Below, piece by piece: positions 27,978 to 35,866 of a DNA stretch of 64,000 nt. This DNA is from an uncultured Paracoccaceae bacterium (lineage in GTDB: Bacteria; Pseudomonadota; Alphaproteobacteria; Rhodobacterales; Rhodobacteraceae): assembly GCA_947499715.1 (NCBI GenBank), contig CANMPL010000004.1, forward strand, positions 1-64,000, read 5' to 3'. A program made the translations under genes and the position numbers. Below the pieces are notes generated by a model that was given only the letters and a program-made list of their open reading frames with translations, was not told the origin of the DNA and searched no databases. Position 1 is the first letter of the stretch. Every line of letters starts with the position of its first letter.

Positions 27978-29011
27978 TGCCGACGGACAAGATCACATCG
28001 CTGGAAGTTGCCAAGCGGGCGGGCGTCAGCCAGTCCGCCGTCAGCCGTGTGTTCACGCCGGGGGCCTCCGCCTCTGCCAAGACTATCGAAAAGGTGAAAC
28101 GGGCCGCCGCCGAATTGGGCTATCGCCCCAACCGCATGGCCAGCGCGATGATCACCGGCAAAAGCCGCATCATCGGCCTGATCGTCGCCTATCTGGACAA
28201 TATGTTCTACCCCCTCGCGCTGGAACGGCTGTCAAACGCGCTTCAGGCGCAGGGCTACCACATCCTCGTGTTTACCGCCTCCAACGCGCAGGAACGCGTG
28301 GACGAGATTGTGGCAGAACTGATGGACTATCAGGTCGACGGCATCATCACGGCCTCTGTCTCCATGTCTGGCGATCTGACCGCGAAATGTGCCGCCGCAG
28401 GCATTCCCGTTGTGATGTTCAACCGCGGCCAGGACGGCGTGGATCTGTCGGCCGTGACCTCTGCCAATGTGGCGGGCGGGCGCAAGATCGCGGATTTCCT
28501 CGTGCAGGCCGGACATAACCGCATCGCCCATATCTCTGGCTGGCAAGGGTCCTCAACCGGGCGCGACCGCCAGCGTGGCTTTGCCGACCGGCTGGCAGAG
28601 CTGGGCCATCCCGCCCCACAGATCATCGACGGCATGTATGACCGTGACACGGCCTCTGCTGCCGCGCGCACTTTGATGGCGCAGCCCACGCCGCCCGATG
28701 CGATCTTTGTCGGCAACGACCACATGGCCTTTGCCGTGATCGACACGCTGCGCGGCGAACTTGGCCTGCGGGTGCCGCAAGACGTGGCGATTGTGGGCTA
28801 TGACGATGTGCCCACGGCGGCTTGGGCGGCCTATGATCTGACCACCGTGCGCCAACCCGTCAACCAGATGGTGCAGGCCACAGTTGACCTTCTGATCGCC
28901 AAAATCGCCGATCCGATTGCCCCGGTGCGCCGGGTGGAAATCGACGGCCCGCTTATCCCTCGGGGCTCTGCCCCTCAACATCAAAGGACACCCCATGAAG
29001 GGCTTCTCTAA
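27977..29011 (+). CDS. LacI-family transcriptional regulator of the island
   Basis: The 344-residue regulator has an N-terminal LacI helix-turn-helix (ITSLEVAKRAGVSQSAVSRV, residues 6-25) with the hinge region LGYRPNRMASAM, followed by a periplasmic-binding-protein-like effector domain (about 60-330). It probably represses both the importer and this operon by binding the two TTGCA-type palindromes at 20618-20633 and 20739-20756, responding to a sugar-like inducer. Being inside the operon implies autoregulation. The ATG at 27977 overlaps the SDR stop. The 3' end overlaps the start of SnoaL E by 17 bases. Confidence 0.92.
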   Translation: MPTDKITSLEVAKRAGVSQSAVSRVFTPGASASAKTIEKVKRAAAELGYRPNRMASAMITGKSRIIGLIVAYLDNMFYPLALERLSNALQAQGYHILVFTASNAQERVDEIVAELMDYQVDGIITASVSMSGDLTAKCAAAGIPVVMFNRGQDGVDLSAVTSANVAGGRKIADFLVQAGHNRIAHISGWQGSSTGRDRQRGFADRLAELGHPAPQIIDGMYDRDTASAAARTLMAQPTPPDAIFVGNDHMAFAVIDTLRGELGLRVPQDVAIVGYDDVPTAAWAAYDLTTVRQPVNQMVQATVDLLIAKIADPIAPVRRVEIDGPLIPRGSAPQHQRTPHEGLL

Positions 29012-29975
29012 TCGGTGGAAAGACTTCCCCGACTACATCCTCGGCATCACCAAAGAGATTTGGGAAGACCGGGGCGTCGGCACGCTGAACCACTACTACA
29101 GCGATGATATCCCCGTCCGCTCTCCCATGGGTATTGCCGTGGGCAATCAGGCCACCATCGCGGCGACCATGGCGACAATCAACGAATTCCCCGACCGCCA
29201 GTTGTTCGGCGAGGATGTGATCTGGTCCGAACATGAAACCGGGCTTTTGTCGTCGCACCGCCTGAATACAGTGGCGACGCATAGCCGCGACGGTGCTTTT
29301 GGCCCGGCCACAGGCAAGAAATGGAACATCCGCGTCATCGCCGATTGCGCCGCCAAGGAAGACACGATCTTTGATGAATGGCTGATCCGGGATTACGGCG
29401 GCATCGTCCGACAGATCGGCAAGGACCCGCGTGAATTCACGGCTCAGTTGATCGCGGACGAGGGCGGCCCCGAAAAAGCCGCCATGCCCTTCCTGCCTGA
29501 AAACGACATCGCCGGGGACTACAAAGGTACGGGCAACGACAACCAATGGGGCCAGCGCTATGCCGATACGCTGACCCGGATCATGAACCATGATTTCAAC
29601 CATGTGCTGGAAAGCTATGACCGCGCGGTCATCGGCGAATACGCAGGCGCGCAAATGCTGACAAGCGCGCAGGAATGCGTAAAGTTCTGGGTTGGCCTGC
29701 GATCATCCTTTCCCTCGGCCACCTTCAAGATCCACCACCAGATCGGCATGGACGCCGACATGCTCTCGCCCCGCGCCGCGATCCGCTGGTCGCTTGATGG
29801 CACCCACGACGGCTGGGGCAGCTTTGGCCGCCCCACAGGCGCGCGGGTGCACGTCATGGGCATGAGCCACGCCGAATTTGGCCCCTACGGCCCGGACGGC
29901 ATCGGCCTGCGCCGCGAATTCGCGCTTTACGATGAAATCGCGATCTGGAAACAGATCCTGATGGCACAAGGCTAA
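28995..29975 (+). CDS. Double-domain SnoaL/NTF2-like protein E (divergent)
   Basis: The 326-residue protein again has two SnoaL-like halves (about 10-140 and 178-326) but lacks the WYGP and ENW motifs of proteins A, C and D, so it is a diverged branch. The second half ends FGPYGPDGIGLRREFALYDE, and the N-terminal half contains WEDRGVGTLNHYYSDDIPVR, a common opening in SnoaL proteins. The ATG lies 17 bases inside the LacI gene and has its own AAAGGA site. A frame open from 28917 has no ribosome binding site and no homologous N-terminus. Its stop overlaps the next gene (TAATG). Confidence 0.74.
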   Translation: MKGFSNRWKDFPDYILGITKEIWEDRGVGTLNHYYSDDIPVRSPMGIAVGNQATIAATMATINEFPDRQLFGEDVIWSEHETGLLSSHRLNTVATHSRDGAFGPATGKKWNIRVIADCAAKEDTIFDEWLIRDYGGIVRQIGKDPREFTAQLIADEGGPEKAAMPFLPENDIAGDYKGTGNDNQWGQRYADTLTRIMNHDFNHVLESYDRAVIGEYAGAQMLTSAQECVKFWVGLRSSFPSATFKIHHQIGMDADMLSPRAAIRWSLDGTHDGWGSFGRPTGARVHVMGMSHAEFGPYGPDGIGLRREFALYDEIAIWKQILMAQG

Positions 29976-30496
29976 TGCGTCCCGCCCTCATCTCTCTCGC
30001 CTTTTTGGCGACGTCGCTGCAAGCGCAGGACCTGATCCAATACGACATGGAACAGCTGCCAATCGCCATGATGGAGCTCGAGGGCGGGGACTTTTTCGCA
30101 ACGCTTTATGAAGAGGCAGAGCCGTTCCAATCCATGATTGTCTTCAATTGTACGAACTGTGCCGCGTTCACCGAAGTCATCGCCGGCGTTACCGCCGACT
30201 TGGATGACATTGCGCCAAAGCTGATGGCCGACCCCAACGCTTTCGTCGCGCAATTCGCAGGGGAATGCCAACAAACGGCCCCCGATTGCATCGCCGGCAC
30301 CGTGACAGAGGCGGGACTGCCCGGATATTCCTATGCAGGCCGGTTTGATGGCACCGTGGTGATCGAACACAACTACTTTGCAAATGGACTGGTCTACCAC
30401 ATCTACAGCGCCGCCCCGGTCGCACAAATCGCGCAAGACAACGCCGTCTATATGCTTGAAATCTTAACACCCTTAGTCACAGGACAAATCCAATGA
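29975..30496 (+). CDS. Small exported protein with four cysteines, unknown function
   Basis: The 173-residue protein has a Sec signal peptide (MRPALISLAFLATSLQAQ, cut near residue 16-18). The mature part has two cysteine pairs, FNCTNCAAF and GECQQTAPDC, which could form disulfides in the periplasm. I do not recognise a family. Starting on the stop of SnoaL E and ending over the cupin start (ATGA), it is locked into the operon, so a periplasmic role in handling the same substrate is plausible but inferred. Confidence 0.6.
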   Translation: MRPALISLAFLATSLQAQDLIQYDMEQLPIAMMELEGGDFFATLYEEAEPFQSMIVFNCTNCAAFTEVIAGVTADLDDIAPKLMADPNAFVAQFAGECQQTAPDCIAGTVTEAGLPGYSYAGRFDGTVVIEHNYFANGLVYHIYSAAPVAQIAQDNAVYMLEILTPLVTGQIQ

Positions 30497-31458
30497 CACC
30501 CGCTGAAATGGAATCCCGCATCGTCCGCTATGGCGATCTGATGCCCTGCAAAACGGCCTTTATCGACGCCCACACACCAGGGTCGAACCAAAAGGAAAAC
30601 TTTACCATCATCGGTGGCGGCGTATCGGAAAGCCCCGATCAACACGTCCACATCGGCATCCCGCATGGGTTCAACATCGGGGCCGCCGGGCAACCGCCGC
30701 ATTGCCGCAACTCCTTGCATGATCACCACACGGCAGAGGCGTTCTTTGTCCTCAAAGGCCGCTGGCGTTTCTTCTGGGGCCGCTGGGGCACAGCAGGAGA
30801 GGTCGTGCTGGAAGAGGGTGACATCTTTAACATCCCCACCGGCATTTTCCGTGGCTTTGAAAACATCGGGACCGACTATGGGATGATCATGGCGATCCTT
30901 GGTGGCGATGATGCCGGTGGCGGTGTCATGTGGGCGCCGCAGGTGATCGAAGACGCCGCAGACCACGGGCTGATCCTTGGTGACAACGGCAAACTCTATG
31001 ACACCAAAAAGGGCGAGACGCTGACCAATGGCGTCAAACCGATGCCGCTGATGACCGACGAAGAGCTCGCCAAGCGGCCAGAGCCCACAACCCGCGACGT
31101 CCTGCCCAACCATGTGGCCCGTTACTGGGACATGATGGCGATGGCCGACAAAGATCCCGTGACCGTGATCGGAGAGGCAGGCCTTTTGCGCGACAAGCCC
31201 GGTTTTGAAGTTGGCTTTATGAACCGCAACTCTGCCAGCGACGCGATGCACCAGCATGATTACCCCTCCGTCCTGATGCCGATGCGCGGCCATTGGCGTG
31301 TGAACTGGGATGGCGGATCGGCGACGCTGGCCCCCGGCGATACCATGTCGGTGCCGGAAAACCTGATGCACAATGCCGTGCCATCAATGACCGGCGAAGC
31401 CTCGCTTTACCACGTCGTTGCCACCGGCGATCCGGCGGGTGCCACGTGGAAAGGTTAA
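30493..31458 (+). CDS. Bicupin domain protein
   Basis: The 321-residue protein has two cupin barrels. The first carries a metal-ligand pattern HDHHTAEAFFVLKGRW (about 76-91) and EGDIFNIPTGIFRGFEN; the second has DAMHQHDYPSVLMPMRG and APGDTMSVPENLMHN but lacks the glutamate after HxH, so only the first site looks fully metal-competent. Bicupins include gentisate-type dioxygenases, sugar-acid isomerases and decarboxylases; none is specifically indicated. Codon-overlap with the preceding gene (ATGA) makes it the last gene of the tightly packed operon before a 88-base gap. Confidence 0.78.
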   Translation: MTPAEMESRIVRYGDLMPCKTAFIDAHTPGSNQKENFTIIGGGVSESPDQHVHIGIPHGFNIGAAGQPPHCRNSLHDHHTAEAFFVLKGRWRFFWGRWGTAGEVVLEEGDIFNIPTGIFRGFENIGTDYGMIMAILGGDDAGGGVMWAPQVIEDAADHGLILGDNGKLYDTKKGETLTNGVKPMPLMTDEELAKRPEPTTRDVLPNHVARYWDMMAMADKDPVTVIGEAGLLRDKPGFEVGFMNRNSASDAMHQHDYPSVLMPMRGHWRVNWDGGSATLAPGDTMSVPENLMHNAVPSMTGEASLYHVVATGDPAGATWKG

Positions 31459-31479
31459 CCGACCTTCAGACTTCAATAC

Positions 31480-31523
31480 GCATGGGTTGTGCATACTATG
31501 TGCATGGGTTGTGTATGCTTTGT
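31480..31523 (+). repeat. Two tandem 22-bp repeats upstream of the MetE-like gene
   Basis: Two adjacent 22-bp units (31480-31501 and 31502-31523) agree at 19 of 22 positions; both begin GCATGGGTTGTG. The period equals about two helical turns, so a protein could contact both on one DNA face. They end 23 bases before the start codon of the MetE-like gene and after the operon's only sizeable gap. They may be activator sites or a promoter. TATGCT at about 31514-31519 resembles a -10 box, but no good -35 is clear. Confidence 0.55.
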
Positions 31524-31546
31524 GCCCCTACGAAAAGGACCGTTCG

Positions 31547-32674
31547 ATGCCTAAAATTTTGACCAGCCACGTCGGATCATTGCCCCGCACCCAAGAGGTC
31601 GTGGATTTCATCTTTGCCCGTGAACACGGCAAGGACTACGACCAAGCCGCCTTTGACGCGGCGATGACGGCAGCCGTTGATGAAACCGTGCGAAAACAAA
31701 AGGTTGCAGGTGTCGATATCGTGTCGGATGGGGAGACGTCCAAGATTTCCTACGCCACCTACGTCAAAGACCGCTACACCGGTTTTGACGGCGACAGTCC
31801 GCGTAATGCACCTGCTGACCTCAAGGAATTTCCCAGCTTTCTCAAGCGCTTGGCGGACGACGGCGGCACCCCGCAATACGCAAGACCGATGTGCGTCGGC
31901 GAAGTGACCTCAAAAGGGCAGGGCGAGCTGGAAAAGGATATCGCCAACCTCAAGGGCGCGATGGCCAAACACGGGGTTGATCGCGGCTTTATGAACGCGG
32001 CCTCTCCCGGCGTTATCTCTTTGTTTTTGCAGAATGATTACTACAAGACGCGCGAAGCCTATCTGGCCGCTTTGGCCGATGCGATGAAGGCGGAATATGA
32101 AACCATCGTGGCCTCCGGCCTAGATCTGCAACTTGATTGCCCCGACCTCGCACTGTCGCGTCACATGTTGTTTAACGATTTGTCCGATGATGAGTTCCTG
32201 AAAATCGCCGCAAGCCATGTTGAGGCGTTAAATCATGCACTTAGCGACGTTCCGGCAGACAAAGTCCGCGTTCACATCTGCTGGGGCAACTACGAAGGCC
32301 CACACGTCTGCGACATTCCGATGTCCAAGATGTTCGATACCCTGATGTCGACCAAATCGCGCTACGTGCTGTTTGAAACCTCCAACCCCCGCCACGGCCA
32401 CGAATGGGCCACCTTCCGCGATCGCAAGGCCGATATTCCAGACGATAAGGTGCTAGTGCCGGGCGTTGTGGACACGACGACAAACTTTGTCGAACACCCA
32501 GAACTTGTCGCGCAACGTATTGAAAGATTTAAAGATATTGTCGGATCGGACCGCGTGATCGCTGGTTCTGACTGTGGCTTTGGCACCTTTGCAGGCTTTG
32601 GCGCGGTTGATCCCGAAATCGCCTATGCCAAGCTGGGCGCACTTTCTGACGGGGCCAAACTGGCAAGCGCATGA
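31547..32674 (+). CDS. MetE C-terminal-type (cobalamin-independent methyltransferase) family protein
   Basis: The 375-residue protein corresponds to the catalytic C-terminal half of cobalamin-independent methionine synthase. The zinc ligand set is intact: H243 and C245 (VHICWGN), E277 (LFETSN) and C343 (GSDCGFGT). The opening TSHVGSLPR is the family's N-terminal signature. The full-length MetE N-terminal domain is missing, so it is not ordinary methionine synthase. Relatives transfer or remove alkyl groups from thiols, including core-MetE and coenzyme M-type enzymes. The ATG at 31547 is behind AAAAGGA; an open frame from 31418 runs through the repeats and was rejected. It overlaps the hydrolase gene by four bases. 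Confidence 0.82.
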   Translation: MPKILTSHVGSLPRTQEVVDFIFAREHGKDYDQAAFDAAMTAAVDETVRKQKVAGVDIVSDGETSKISYATYVKDRYTGFDGDSPRNAPADLKEFPSFLKRLADDGGTPQYARPMCVGEVTSKGQGELEKDIANLKGAMAKHGVDRGFMNAASPGVISLFLQNDYYKTREAYLAALADAMKAEYETIVASGLDLQLDCPDLALSRHMLFNDLSDDEFLKIAASHVEALNHALSDVPADKVRVHICWGNYEGPHVCDIPMSKMFDTLMSTKSRYVLFETSNPRHGHEWATFRDRKADIPDDKVLVPGVVDTTTNFVEHPELVAQRIERFKDIVGSDRVIAGSDCGFGTFAGFGAVDPEIAYAKLGALSDGAKLASA

Positions 32675-33357
32675 CACCGCTGATCCTGCTGCCCGGAATG
32701 ATGTGTGACGCGCGGCTTTTCGCCCCGCAAATCAAGGCGTTACCGGACGCGCAGGTCATGGCGATTGACGCCTATGACACGATAGAGGCTTTGGCAGGGG
32801 ATATCCTTGCCAAAGCACCGGCGCGTTTTGCGCTGGCGGGGCTGTCGATGGGCGGCATCGTCGCGATGGAGGTGTTGCGCCAAGCCCCTGATCGTGTTGA
32901 CAGAATCGCGCTCTTGGACACGAACCCCAAGGCCGAACATCCCACCATTGCCGCCAGTCGTGAACCGCAAATTGCCAAGGTTGCAGTTGGCGATCTGATC
33001 CCCGTGATGCGGGATGAGATGAAGCCGAATTACCTGACCGACGGCCCCCGTCGCGGCGCGATTTTGGATCTTTGCATGGACATGGCCGCCGACCTTGGGC
33101 CAGAGGTCTTTATCCGTCAATCCCGCGCCCTGCAAACCCGCCCCGACCAGCAAGAGACGCTGAAAAACTGCACCGTCCCGGCGCTCGTTCTGTGCGGGCG
33201 CGATGATGCGCTTTGCCCTGTCCATCGCCACACGCTGATGCATGAACTCATGCCGCACAGCACCCTGCACATCGTTGAAAACGCAGGGCATTTGCCCACT
33301 CTTGAACAACCTGACGAAACAACCGCAGCGCTGGTGCGCTGGTTAGAGGCCCCATGA
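32671..33357 (+). CDS. Alpha/beta-fold hydrolase
   Basis: The 228-residue protein has a compact alpha/beta-hydrolase fold: oxyanion region LLPGMMCDARLF (about 5-16), nucleophile elbow GLSMGG (about 52-57), catalytic aspartate in LCGRDDALCP and histidine in ENAGHLPTLEQP. Such enzymes cleave esters, thioesters, lactones or C-C bonds. It overlaps both neighbours (ATGA at each end), which makes the MetE-like, hydrolase and RraA-like genes one unit. The substrate is unknown. Confidence 0.88.
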   Translation: MTPLILLPGMMCDARLFAPQIKALPDAQVMAIDAYDTIEALAGDILAKAPARFALAGLSMGGIVAMEVLRQAPDRVDRIALLDTNPKAEHPTIAASREPQIAKVAVGDLIPVMRDEMKPNYLTDGPRRGAILDLCMDMAADLGPEVFIRQSRALQTRPDQQETLKNCTVPALVLCGRDDALCPVHRHTLMHELMPHSTLHIVENAGHLPTLEQPDETTAALVRWLEAP

Positions 33358-34046
33358 ATGATGCACTTCTGACGCTCTTGCGCAGTGTCGATACCCCCAC
33401 CGTTTGCAATGCCATCGAAGTGGCCCAAGGCAAGCGCGGCTTTGATGCCTTCACCCGCGGCACGATGCTGATCAACGACCCAAAGGGCGTTGCCGTTGGT
33501 TATGCGGTGACAGCCAAAATCGCCGCCGTGACCCCACCATCAGAGCCGCCAGATGTGATCCGCGCCCGCCGCATGGCCTATTACAAAGCCATGGCAGAGG
33601 CCCCAAAACCCAGCATTTGCGTGATCGAGGATGAAGATTACCCCAATGCCATCGGGGCCTATTGGGGTGAGGTGAACACGACCATTCACAAGGGCTTTGG
33701 CATGTCCGGCACGCTGACCAATGGCGTGATGCGCGACCTTGGCGACATGGCCCCGGAATACCCGGTGATCGCGGGATCCATCGGCCCCAGCCACGGTTTT
33801 GTGCATGTGACCGATCTGGATTGCAGCGTTGACGTGTTTGGCCTGACAGTCCGACCCGGTGACCTTGTCCATGCTGACCGTCACGGCGCAGTCGTTGTGC
33901 CGGTGGACGTGATCGATGCACTGGCCGGAGCGATCAAGAAAATGCAGGATACAGAACACCTTGTGCTTGGTCCCGCGCGCGCGGACGGCTTTGATTTCGC
34001 GGCCTTTGAGGCCGCCTGGACGGCATTTGAAAAGGCGCGGACTTAA
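33354..34046 (+). CDS. RraA-like aldolase/decarboxylase family protein
   Basis: The 230-residue protein is of the RraA/HMG-aldolase fold. The catalytic Arg-Asp pair is R127-D128 in NGVMRDLGD, and the C-terminal VRPGDLVHADRHGAVVVP matches the family. Enzymes of this family cleave 4-hydroxy-4-methyl-2-oxoglutarate or decarboxylate oxaloacetate; E. coli RraA itself inhibits RNase E and lacks the aldolase residues. Here the residues are present, so a carbon-carbon lyase acting on a keto-acid is more likely. It overlaps the hydrolase gene (ATGA). Confidence 0.85.
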   Translation: MNDALLTLLRSVDTPTVCNAIEVAQGKRGFDAFTRGTMLINDPKGVAVGYAVTAKIAAVTPPSEPPDVIRARRMAYYKAMAEAPKPSICVIEDEDYPNAIGAYWGEVNTTIHKGFGMSGTLTNGVMRDLGDMAPEYPVIAGSIGPSHGFVHVTDLDCSVDVFGLTVRPGDLVHADRHGAVVVPVDVIDALAGAIKKMQDTEHLVLGPARADGFDFAAFEAAWTAFEKART

Positions 34047-34100
34047 TGCGTGATTGCCCTGAGCGCTGAGCGGTATATCTAGCGCGCAAAGGAGTTCGCC

Positions 34101-35510
34101 ATGCTCAACCCCGCTGATGATGCCTTTGCCGTGCAATTGCGGCAGGTGCTGCCTGCCGCCGCCTTCAAGGATGATACCGCGCCCTATCTGACAGAGCCGC
34201 GCGGACGTTGGCAGGGACGCGGGATCGTTGTAGCGCCGGGGAATGTCGCAGAGGTTGCGGCCGTCGTCTCTGCCTGCCACTTGGCGCGCGTTGGGGTGGT
34301 GCCTTATAGCGGTGGAACGGGTCTAGTCGGTGGGCAGATCATGCCAGATGGGCCTGCCCCTGTGATCCTGTCGCTCGAGCGGATGAACCAGATCAGGGCC
34401 GTCTATCCTCTTGAAAACACGATGATCGTGGATGCCGGTGTGATCCTGGCAGACGTGCAGAAGGCGGCGCAGGATGTGGACCGGATGTTTCCACTCTCGC
34501 TTGCCTCGGAAGGGTCCGCGCGCATTGGCGGGTTGTTGTCGACCAACGCGGGCGGTGTGAATGTGCTGCGCTATGGCAACGCCCGCGCCCAGTGTCTGGG
34601 GCTGGAAGTTGTGCGGCCGGACGGGTCGATCTGGCATGGGCTGACGCGGTTGCGCAAAGACAACACAGGCTATGATTTGCGGAACCTGATGATCGGCGCT
34701 GAAGGTACCTTGGGTGTGATCACCGGGGCAGCGTTGCGGTTGGTGCCGCAGCCTGCATCGGTGGGGGCCGCGATTCTGGCAGTTCCGTCGCCTGCGGCCG
34801 CGCTGGAGCTTTTGGCATTGGCGCAGGCACAGCTTGGTGATGCCGTATCGGCCTTTGAACTGATCCACCGGCAGGGCATGGATTTTCTGGCAGAGGTGGG
34901 ACCAGCGGTGAAAGCACCCTTTGCAGATCAGCCGGACTGGATCGTGCTGGTTGATCTTGGCATGCCACAAGGCGGCGTGCCCGAGGCGGCCCTGGCGCGA
35001 TTGTTTGAAACCGCCGCCGACATGGGGTTGGTGCAGGATGGGGTCATCGCGCAATCCTTGGCGGACAGACAGGCGTTTTGGCACATCCGGGAAAGCATTC
35101 CCGAGGCAAACCGCCGGGTTGGTTCCGTCAGCAGCCATGATATTTCGCTGCCCCTTGGCGCGGTGGCGGAATTCATCGCACAAGGGGCCGGTGAGATTGC
35201 GAAGATTGGGACGTTCCGGATCAATTGCTTTGGGCATTTGGGGGATGGCAACCTGCATTATAACGTCTTTCCGGTGCCGGGGCGGAGTAGAGAAGATCAC
35301 CTGTCAGATCGCACGGCGGTCAAAACAGCGGTGCACGATCTGACCCATGCTATGGGTGGATCTGTGAGTGCAGAGCATGGCATTGGTCGGCTGAAAGTCG
35401 AGGATCTGATCAGCTATGGTGATCCGGCAAAGCTTGCGATGATGCGCGCGATCAAATCGGCCCTGGACCCGCATTATATCATGAACCCCGGGGCCGTCTT
35501 GCCGGTTTGA
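34101..35510 (+). CDS. FAD-linked D-2-hydroxyacid dehydrogenase (GlcD-like)
   Basis: The 469-residue flavoprotein has a PCMH-type FAD-binding domain with VVPYSGGTGLVGGQ (about 63-76) and GSARIGGLLSTNAGGVN (about 138-154), and a C-terminal GlcD-like domain with a metal site in NCFGHLGDGNLHYNVF and SAEHGIGRLK. It ends in MNPGAVLP, as D-lactate and D-2-hydroxyglutarate dehydrogenases do. It oxidises a D-2-hydroxyacid to the keto-acid. The 54-base gap before it holds an AAGGAG site. It is the last gene of the island and may feed the RraA-like enzyme with a 2-keto acid, which is inference. Confidence 0.9.
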   Translation: MLNPADDAFAVQLRQVLPAAAFKDDTAPYLTEPRGRWQGRGIVVAPGNVAEVAAVVSACHLARVGVVPYSGGTGLVGGQIMPDGPAPVILSLERMNQIRAVYPLENTMIVDAGVILADVQKAAQDVDRMFPLSLASEGSARIGGLLSTNAGGVNVLRYGNARAQCLGLEVVRPDGSIWHGLTRLRKDNTGYDLRNLMIGAEGTLGVITGAALRLVPQPASVGAAILAVPSPAAALELLALAQAQLGDAVSAFELIHRQGMDFLAEVGPAVKAPFADQPDWIVLVDLGMPQGGVPEAALARLFETAADMGLVQDGVIAQSLADRQAFWHIRESIPEANRRVGSVSSHDISLPLGAVAEFIAQGAGEIAKIGTFRINCFGHLGDGNLHYNVFPVPGRSREDHLSDRTAVKTAVHDLTHAMGGSVSAEHGIGRLKVEDLISYGDPAKLAMMRAIKSALDPHYIMNPGAVLPV

Positions 35511-35608
35511 CCAAAAGGCGCGGCTGCGCCGCACGACATTGGTTTGCCCTGCGCAAACAGAAATGTCGCGCGCAGGAGCGTAGGGCTGAATTTGCCGCGC
35601 CGTTTGAT

Positions 35609-35642
35609 GCCTCCGGCGGGCATATTTTTATTCAAAAGAAAG
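35609..35642 (+). repeat. Dispersed roseobacter intergenic repeat, copy 1
   Basis: The unit opens GCCTCCGGCGGGCATATTTT and ends CAAAAGAAAG. Its 36-bp extended form matches the copy at 62846-62880 on the opposite strand at all but one position. A shorter variant occurs at 51407-51440. Confidence 0.8.
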
Positions 35643-35774
35643 TGCGCGACCGGCCTTTTGTCACCAGGTGCGCTGGGCGCGGTCGCGGCTTTCTTCGTCA
35701 GCGGTCATCGGCATGCCTGCCTGTACCGCAGGTTGAGCATTGCCAAATATGGTGAAGAAGGACTTAACACCGGG

Positions 35775-35802
35775 CTTTCTTTTGAATGGAAATATGCCGG
35801 GG
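35775..35802 (-). repeat. Dispersed intergenic repeat, copy 2 (partial)
   Basis: On the plus strand it reads CTTTCTTTTGAATGGAAATA followed by TGCCGG, which is the reverse-strand AAAGAAAAG half of the repeat; the CCTCCGGC half is degenerate. It forms an inverted pair with copy 1, about 130 bases away. Confidence 0.6.
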
Positions 35803-35866
35803 GGTCTGGGGGGCTGGCCCCCCTTTACTGCGGTCGCGGTCGGTGCTGACGTTGAAGGTTTTGCGC

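Larger units (their letters stand above)
35511..35866. other. 356-base intergenic region with two copies of a dispersed repeat
   Basis: No convincing gene was found here. The stretch holds two copies of a repeat in opposite directions (35609-35642 and 35775-35802) and a GGGGGG-CTGG-CCCCCC hairpin with TTT (35808-35826) that could be a weak rightward terminator. It separates the convergent 3' ends of the GlcD-like gene and apt. Small open frames in it have no supporting ribosome binding site or family resemblance. Confidence 0.7.

Noticed and set aside
31480-31523. CRISPR-like array.
   Set aside because: There are only two contiguous repeat units without spacers, and no cas genes.
31547-32674. 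Annotation as methionine synthase MetE.
   Set aside because: At 375 residues it lacks the N-terminal half of MetE and sits in a catabolic operon. Only the catalytic core is present.
16267-35510. The island as a known 2,3-dihydroxypropane-1-sulfonate pathway.
   Set aside because: Only the HisD-like enzyme fits. No sulfolactate or cysteate lyase, sulfoacetaldehyde gene or sulfite exporter is present in the window, so the substrate was left open.
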